Assembly (NCBI GenBank): GCA_023442845.1
Contig: JAEZXC010000061.1
Span: forward strand, 1-17,969
Length of the DNA: 17,969 bases
Reading direction: 5' to 3'
Source of the DNA: Actinomycetes bacterium
Lineage (GTDB): Bacteria; Actinomycetota; Actinomycetes; Actinomycetales; Demequinaceae
This document shows positions 14,362 through 17,969 of the stretch, in pieces (positions within the stretch are counted from its first letter, which is position 1; each line of letters starts with the position of its first letter). Under the pieces are notes generated by a model, which saw only the letters and a list, made by a program, of their open reading frames with translations, ran no database searches and was not told where the DNA came from. Both the position numbers and the translations under genes were made by a program.

Positions 14362-15413
14362 TGGCCGCCGCACCGTCAACTCACATCATCGGCGCCGGGC
14401 TCATCGGTGCGTCCATTGGCATCGGTCTCAGCGCGGAAGGCTGGACGGTGACAATTGAGGATTCCAATCCCGAGGCTGAACTCCTCGCGCGGAGCATCGG
14501 TGCCGGTGGGGCAACGCCGTTCGAAGAGCCCCAGCTCGTCATTGTCGCGGCTCCGCCGTCGGTCACATTGAACCTGGTACCCGAAGCGCTCGCGCGTTTT
14601 CCTCACGCGGTCGTTACGGATGTGGCGAGCGTGAAGGCGCCGGTGCTCGCGGCGGCTCGCGCGTCGGGCCTGAGCGAGCGGTACGTCGGCTCTCACCCCA
14701 TGGCTGGACGTGAAGTATCGGGACCACTCGCGGCACAAGGCGACTTGTTCCGAGCGCGGCCGTGGGTCATTTGTGCCGGCGATGCGCCGCAGGCTGCTGT
14801 GGCGCTTGTGCGCCGGGTTGCCGACGCGCTTCAGGCCGACGCCGTCGACATGCCCGCGCACGACCACGACCTTGCGGTGGCCCGGGTCTCGCACGCCCCC
14901 CAAGCTGCAGCGTCGGCCGTGGCGGCGGCACTTGGACCGTTGGGTGAAGCGGACGTGGCGTTGGCAGGTCCAGGGCTGCGAGACGTGACGCGTATCGCCG
15001 GTTCAGCGCCCGAGATGTGGACCGATATCGCGCGCCTCAACCGCGATGCAATTGACCAGACGATTGGCAACATCGTCGACGCGCTCAACGCGGTGCGCGA
15101 AGCCGATGACATTGGCATTGCCATGGCTCAACTTGTCGAGAGTGGCCGTCGGGAGGTCGCGCGTATCCCAGGCAAGCACGGCGGTGCCAAGCGTGAGTGG
15201 GAAGCGGTGACGGTGATCGTGCCCGACGAGCCCGGTCATCTGCTTCGGCTGCTTTCCGACACTGCGGGCATCGGCGTTAACGTCGAAGACTTGTCGATTG
15301 AGCACTCGCCGCGTCAGCCAGTCGGTTTGACGACACTCTGGGTGCTTCCGCAACGAGTGCCTGAGCTCGTCGAGGCGCTTGAAGAAGGTGGATGGGTGGT
15401 AGCCGGGTCATGA
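14361..15413 (+). CDS. tyrA: Prephenate dehydrogenase with ACT domain
   Basis: It oxidatively decarboxylates prephenate to 4-hydroxyphenylpyruvate, using NAD(P). The 350-residue product begins with a Rossmann fold, HIIGAGLIGASIG (8-20). VIVAAPPSVTL (60-70), TDVASVK (86-92) and GSHPMAGREVSG (110-121) are family motifs; His112 lies in the substrate-binding region. A C-terminal ACT domain (about 281-347: VTVIVPDEPGHLLRLLSDTAGIGVNVEDLSIEHS) suggests amino-acid feedback control, probably by tyrosine. The ATG shares one base with the aroH stop. The end overlaps cmk by 4 nt (ATGA). Confidence 0.95.
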   Translation: MAAAPSTHIIGAGLIGASIGIGLSAEGWTVTIEDSNPEAELLARSIGAGGATPFEEPQLVIVAAPPSVTLNLVPEALARFPHAVVTDVASVKAPVLAAARASGLSERYVGSHPMAGREVSGPLAAQGDLFRARPWVICAGDAPQAAVALVRRVADALQADAVDMPAHDHDLAVARVSHAPQAAASAVAAALGPLGEADVALAGPGLRDVTRIAGSAPEMWTDIARLNRDAIDQTIGNIVDALNAVREADDIGIAMAQLVESGRREVARIPGKHGGAKREWEAVTVIVPDEPGHLLRLLSDTAGIGVNVEDLSIEHSPRQPVGLTTLWVLPQRVPELVEALEEGGWVVAGS

Positions 15414-16069
15414 GCCTCGTCATTGCGATCGATGGGCCTGCCGGAACTGGCAAGTCAACGGTGTCACGTGAGGTCGCCCGCAAGCTCGGCCTTGACTATC
15501 TCGATACCGGCGCGACCTACCGGGTGGGTGCGTTGTATTGCCTGCGTGAAGGCGTTCACCTCGCTGCCCAAGATGACGTGACGGCGATGCTTGCGACCAT
15601 GAACGTTGAGATGCGCTTGTCTCCCACGGACCCACGGGTACTCCTCGATGGTGAAGACGTCACGTCGCAGCTGCACACCGACACGATCTCGCTGGTCGTG
15701 TCGCAGGTCGCGACCAATCTCGATGCGCGTGCCGTTTTGAGAGCGGTTCAGCGCGATCTCATTGAAACGTCACGGGAACGTGGCGGCATCGTCGCAGAGG
15801 GCCGTGACGTGACGTCAGTTGTGGCGCCCGACGCTGACGTGCGCGTGCTGCTGACCGCGGATGAAGAGGTGCGCATCGCCCGTCGCGCGGGAGAGGGGGC
15901 GGATCCGGCGACGGTGCGTGAGGCGGTCATTGGGCGTGACGCTCAAGACTCGACCGTCGTTGAGTTCCACGTGGCCGCAGACGGCGTCGTCACGATCGAC
16001 ACCACGTCGATGACGATTGATGAGGTGGTGGACGCGGTCATGCGCCTCGCTGACGAGGCGTCGGCGTGA
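15410..16069 (+). CDS. cmk: Cytidylate kinase
   Basis: It phosphorylates CMP and dCMP with ATP. The 219-residue product has the P-loop IDGPAGTGKSTVSR (7-20), YLDTGATYRVGALY (30-43) for nucleotide binding, EGRDVTSVVAPDADVRVLLTA in the CORE region, and a C-terminal DGVVTIDTTSMTIDEVV. Between the lid and the end it is slightly short compared with many Cmk proteins (AGEGADPATVREAVIGRDAQDS), but nothing essential looks missing. ATG at 15410 is preferred over an in-frame start at 15392 because it overlaps the tyrA stop as ATGA and begins the conserved region. The 3' end overlaps the acyltransferase gene by 4 nt (GTGA). Confidence 0.95.
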   Translation: MSLVIAIDGPAGTGKSTVSREVARKLGLDYLDTGATYRVGALYCLREGVHLAAQDDVTAMLATMNVEMRLSPTDPRVLLDGEDVTSQLHTDTISLVVSQVATNLDARAVLRAVQRDLIETSRERGGIVAEGRDVTSVVAPDADVRVLLTADEEVRIARRAGEGADPATVREAVIGRDAQDSTVVEFHVAADGVVTIDTTSMTIDEVVDAVMRLADEASA

Positions 16070-16755
16070 CGAAGGCGCCATCCCGCTGGGGGCCCAGGTG
16101 GTCCCGGTGGATTGGACGATTTCTTGCTCGGGTTTACTGGAACACCGAGGTCCGAGGGCGCACTCACATCCCAAGATCTGGTCCGGTGCTGGTGCTCGCG
16201 AACCACATTGGCTTGCCCGACGGGCCTGTTGTGCACGGGGTGGTGCCGCGGCCCTCCCACTTCCTTATCAAAGCGGCGATGATGAAGGGTCCTTTGGGTC
16301 TTGTTCTTCGTCCCGCTGGGCAGATCTCAGTCGAAGGTTCGGGGCGGGAGGCCTTGAGTAAGGCGATGGCAGTTCTCGACCGCGGCGGCGTCGTCGGCGT
16401 GTTCCCGGAAGGTCACCGGGGTGCGGGTCACGCCCAAGAGACCTATGGTGGCGCGGCATGGCTCGCGGTGCGCTCCGGTGCGGCAATCGTGCCGACCGCA
16501 ATCGTGGGAACCCGGCGCACGGGAGAGTCCGTCAATCACTGGCCCCGACCCCGACGGCGTATGGTGGTGGCCTTTGGAGAGGCGTGTCATCTCGATGTGC
16601 CCACCGAGTTGTCCGGGCGCAGCCGTCACGTATGGGCTGCGAACGAGGTCGATCGGATCCTCCAAGAGCATGTGCGTCACACGGTGGCGCACACCGATCT
16701 GTTGATGCCTGACGGTGACGCATTGACATCCGAGAGTGAGGACGCACATGAATGA
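16066..16755 (+). CDS. PlsC-like 1-acyl-sn-glycerol-3-phosphate acyltransferase
   Basis: This is a lysophospholipid acyltransferase-family protein, probably making phosphatidic acid at the membrane. The 229-residue product has the HX4D catalytic motif as NHIGLPD (His47, Asp52). Block III reads [10 protein letters not shown] (112-121), where FPEGTRS is usual, so His117 replaces the common Thr. [12 protein letters not shown] (139-150) matches block IV. The N-terminus ([18 protein letters not shown], 8-25) is basic and aromatic and may rest on the membrane; no full transmembrane helix is clear. The GTG start overlaps the cmk stop as GTGA. The gene overlaps der by 8 nt. The substrate is inferred; a related lysolipid is possible. 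Confidence 0.9.
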   Translation: MTKAPSRWGPRWSRWIGRFLARVYWNTEVRGRTHIPRSGPVLVLANHIGLPDGPVVHGVVPRPSHFLIKAAMMKGPLGLVLRPAGQISVEGSGREALSKAMAVLDRGGVVGVFPEGHRGAGHAQETYGGAAWLAVRSGAAIVPTAIVGTRRTGESVNHWPRPRRRMVVAFGEACHLDVPTELSGRSRHVWAANEVDRILQEHVRHTVAHTDLLMPDGDALTSESEDAHE

Positions 16756-17969
16756 CGAATCCGAGGAGTTTGGCGTCCCAACTCCGTCCGACGCGGCCGA
16801 GAGCCTCGATGAGATTCGCGAAGCTGCGTTGCGTGCGGGCCTCGAATCATATGAACTGAGCGAAGAGGACCTTCTCGCCCTCGAGGGCCCGGTGGCTGAA
16901 CAGCAAGAGGCACTTCCGGTGCTGGCGATTGTGGGTCGCCCCAACGTCGGCAAGTCGACCCTCGTCAACCGCATTGTGGGACGGCGCGTCGCAGTCGTTG
17001 AGGACACCCCGGGCGTGACACGCGACCGCGTGACGTATCGCGCGGAGTGGGCCGGCCGAGACTTTCTCCTCATGGACACGGGTGGCTGGGAGCACAACGT
17101 CAGCGGTATCGATCTGTCAGTCGCGCAAGCGGCGGAAGCCGCGATGGACATCGCCGACGCCCTCATGTTTGTCGTCGATGCGACGGTCGGGGCGACGGCG
17201 ACGGACGAACAAGTGGTGCGGTTGCTTCGCAAGACGAAAAAGCCTGTCCTCCTCGTAGCGAACAAGGTGGATGGTCCGCAAGGCGAAATCGAAGCCGCTG
17301 CGTTGTGGAACCTCGGGCTAGGGGAGCCGTTCGCTGTCTCGGCGCTGCACGGCCGCGGAACGGGAGACATGCTCGATGCCGCTCTTGCCATGCTCCCCAC
17401 CGAGATGCCGCTCGTCGACGACGAGGGCGCGCCACGGCGCGTTGCCCTCGTTGGACGCCCCAACGTCGGCAAATCCTCATTGCTCAACCGACTTGCGGGC
17501 AGCGAGCGCGTGGTCGTTAATGAGCTAGCGGGAACGACGCGCGATCCCGTCGACGAACTCATCACCATTGAAGATGAGCCATTCACTTTCATCGACACAG
17601 CAGGCATCCGACGCCGTGTCCACCTCACTCGCGGCGCTGACTACTATGCGTCGCTCCGGTCCGCCGCTGCGATTGAACGCGCAGAACTTGCGCTCGTGCT
17701 TGTCGATGCGTCGACGCCGCTCACGGAGCAAGATCTGCGGATCTTGTCGGACGTGATTGACGCTGGTCGTGCACTCGTCATCGTCGTGAACAAGTGGGAC
17801 CTTGTGGGCGAGGACGAGCGGTTCCTCTTCGAGCGCTCCTGGGACAAGGAACTCACCCACCTCACATGGGCGCCGCGGGTCAACCTATCGGCGTTGACCG
17901 GATGGCACACGAACCGCCTGAAGCGTGCGATGGACGTGGCGCTCACCAACTGGGATCGACGCATCTCGA
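16748..17969 (+). CDS. der: GTPase Der (EngA), 3' end cut by the window
   Basis: Der is a tandem-domain GTPase needed for 50S ribosomal subunit assembly. The visible 407 residues stay open to the edge; the missing part would be the end of the second domain and the C-terminal KH-like domain. An acidic N-terminal extension of about 57 residues precedes domain 1. G-domain 1 has [10 protein letters not shown] (62-71), [14 protein letters not shown] and NKVD. G-domain 2 has [31 protein letters not shown] and a SALTG motif. ATG at 16748 overlaps the plsC-like stop by 8 nt. The identical P-loop peptides are also nearly identical in DNA (16937-16953 and 17456-17472), as expected for duplicated domains. 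Confidence 0.96.
   Translation, partial: MNDESEEFGVPTPSDAAESLDEIREAALRAGLESYELSEEDLLALEGPVAEQQEALPVLAIVGRPNVGKSTLVNRIVGRRVAVVEDTPGVTRDRVTYRAEWAGRDFLLMDTGGWEHNVSGIDLSVAQAAEAAMDIADALMFVVDATVGATATDEQVVRLLRKTKKPVLLVANKVDGPQGEIEAAALWNLGLGEPFAVSALHGRGTGDMLDAALAMLPTEMPLVDDEGAPRRVALVGRPNVGKSSLLNRLAGSERVVVNELAGTTRDPVDELITIEDEPFTFIDTAGIRRRVHLTRGADYYASLRSAAAIERAELALVLVDASTPLTEQDLRILSDVIDAGRALVIVVNKWDLVGEDERFLFERSWDKELTHLTWAPRVNLSALTGWHTNRLKRAMDVALTNWDRRIS

Noticed and set aside
16937..17472. 17-base direct repeat within der (16937-16953 and 17456-17472)
   Set aside because: It encodes the same P-loop in the two tandem GTPase domains and is expected from protein conservation, not a mobile repeat.
16327..17628. 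433-codon open frame on the minus strand opposite the plsC-like gene and der
   Set aside because: Its product is rich in Ser, Arg and Thr with no recognisable domain, and it lies antisense to two clear genes. In GC-rich DNA such antisense frames are common by chance.

Overview
The window is GC-rich housekeeping chromosome from an actinobacterium, most likely Micrococcales; genus cannot be set from the sequence alone. The pointers are RbpA (an actinobacterial RNA polymerase-binding protein), OpcA, the order pgk-tpiA-secG-rbpA next to pgl-opcA-zwf-tkt-ctaB, the order xerD-parA-scpA-scpB-rluB-cmk-der, frequent GTG starts, and several promoters that appear to give leaderless mRNAs. I see no rRNA, tRNA, CRISPR array, insertion sequence, phage gene or plasmid gene. 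No intergenic stretch exceeds about 140 bp. Nineteen genes are complete and a twentieth (der) runs off the right edge.

Positions 1-2822 (+ strand) hold the lower-glycolysis pair pgk-tpiA, closed by a strong terminator. secG (Sec translocon) and rbpA (transcription) follow, probably from their own promoter. Positions 2842-8966 (- strand) read, in transcription order, tkt, zwf, opcA, pgl and a small APH-fold phosphotransferase. This is the oxidative pentose-phosphate pathway plus transketolase. zwf/opcA and opcA/pgl each overlap by 4 nt. Transaldolase and glucose-6-phosphate isomerase, which often lie between tkt and zwf in actinobacteria, are absent; a 138-bp gap with a large hairpin sits there instead.

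From 9104 everything reads on the + strand: ctaB (heme O synthase, divergent from tkt), xerD, a ParA-type ATPase, scpA, scpB, rluB, an AroH-class chorismate mutase, tyrA, cmk, a PlsC-like acyltransferase and der. Neighbours mostly overlap by 1-13 nt, which suggests translational coupling. The block joins chromosome dimer resolution and segregation (xerD, parA, scpAB), ribosome maturation (rluB, der), tyrosine biosynthesis (aroH, tyrA), CMP phosphorylation (cmk) and phospholipid synthesis (plsC).

I did not find a convincing undescribed multi-gene system. The points most worth a second look are regulatory or contextual: a perfect inverted repeat covering the pgk ribosome-binding site, a C/G homopolymer tract just upstream of it, the nested hairpin where tal/pgi might be expected, a TfxG-like phosphotransferase appended to the zwf operon, a set of start codons placed 6-7 nt after -10 hexamers, and the ctaB/xerD junction, where two gene blocks that are usually separate meet with overlapping reading frames.
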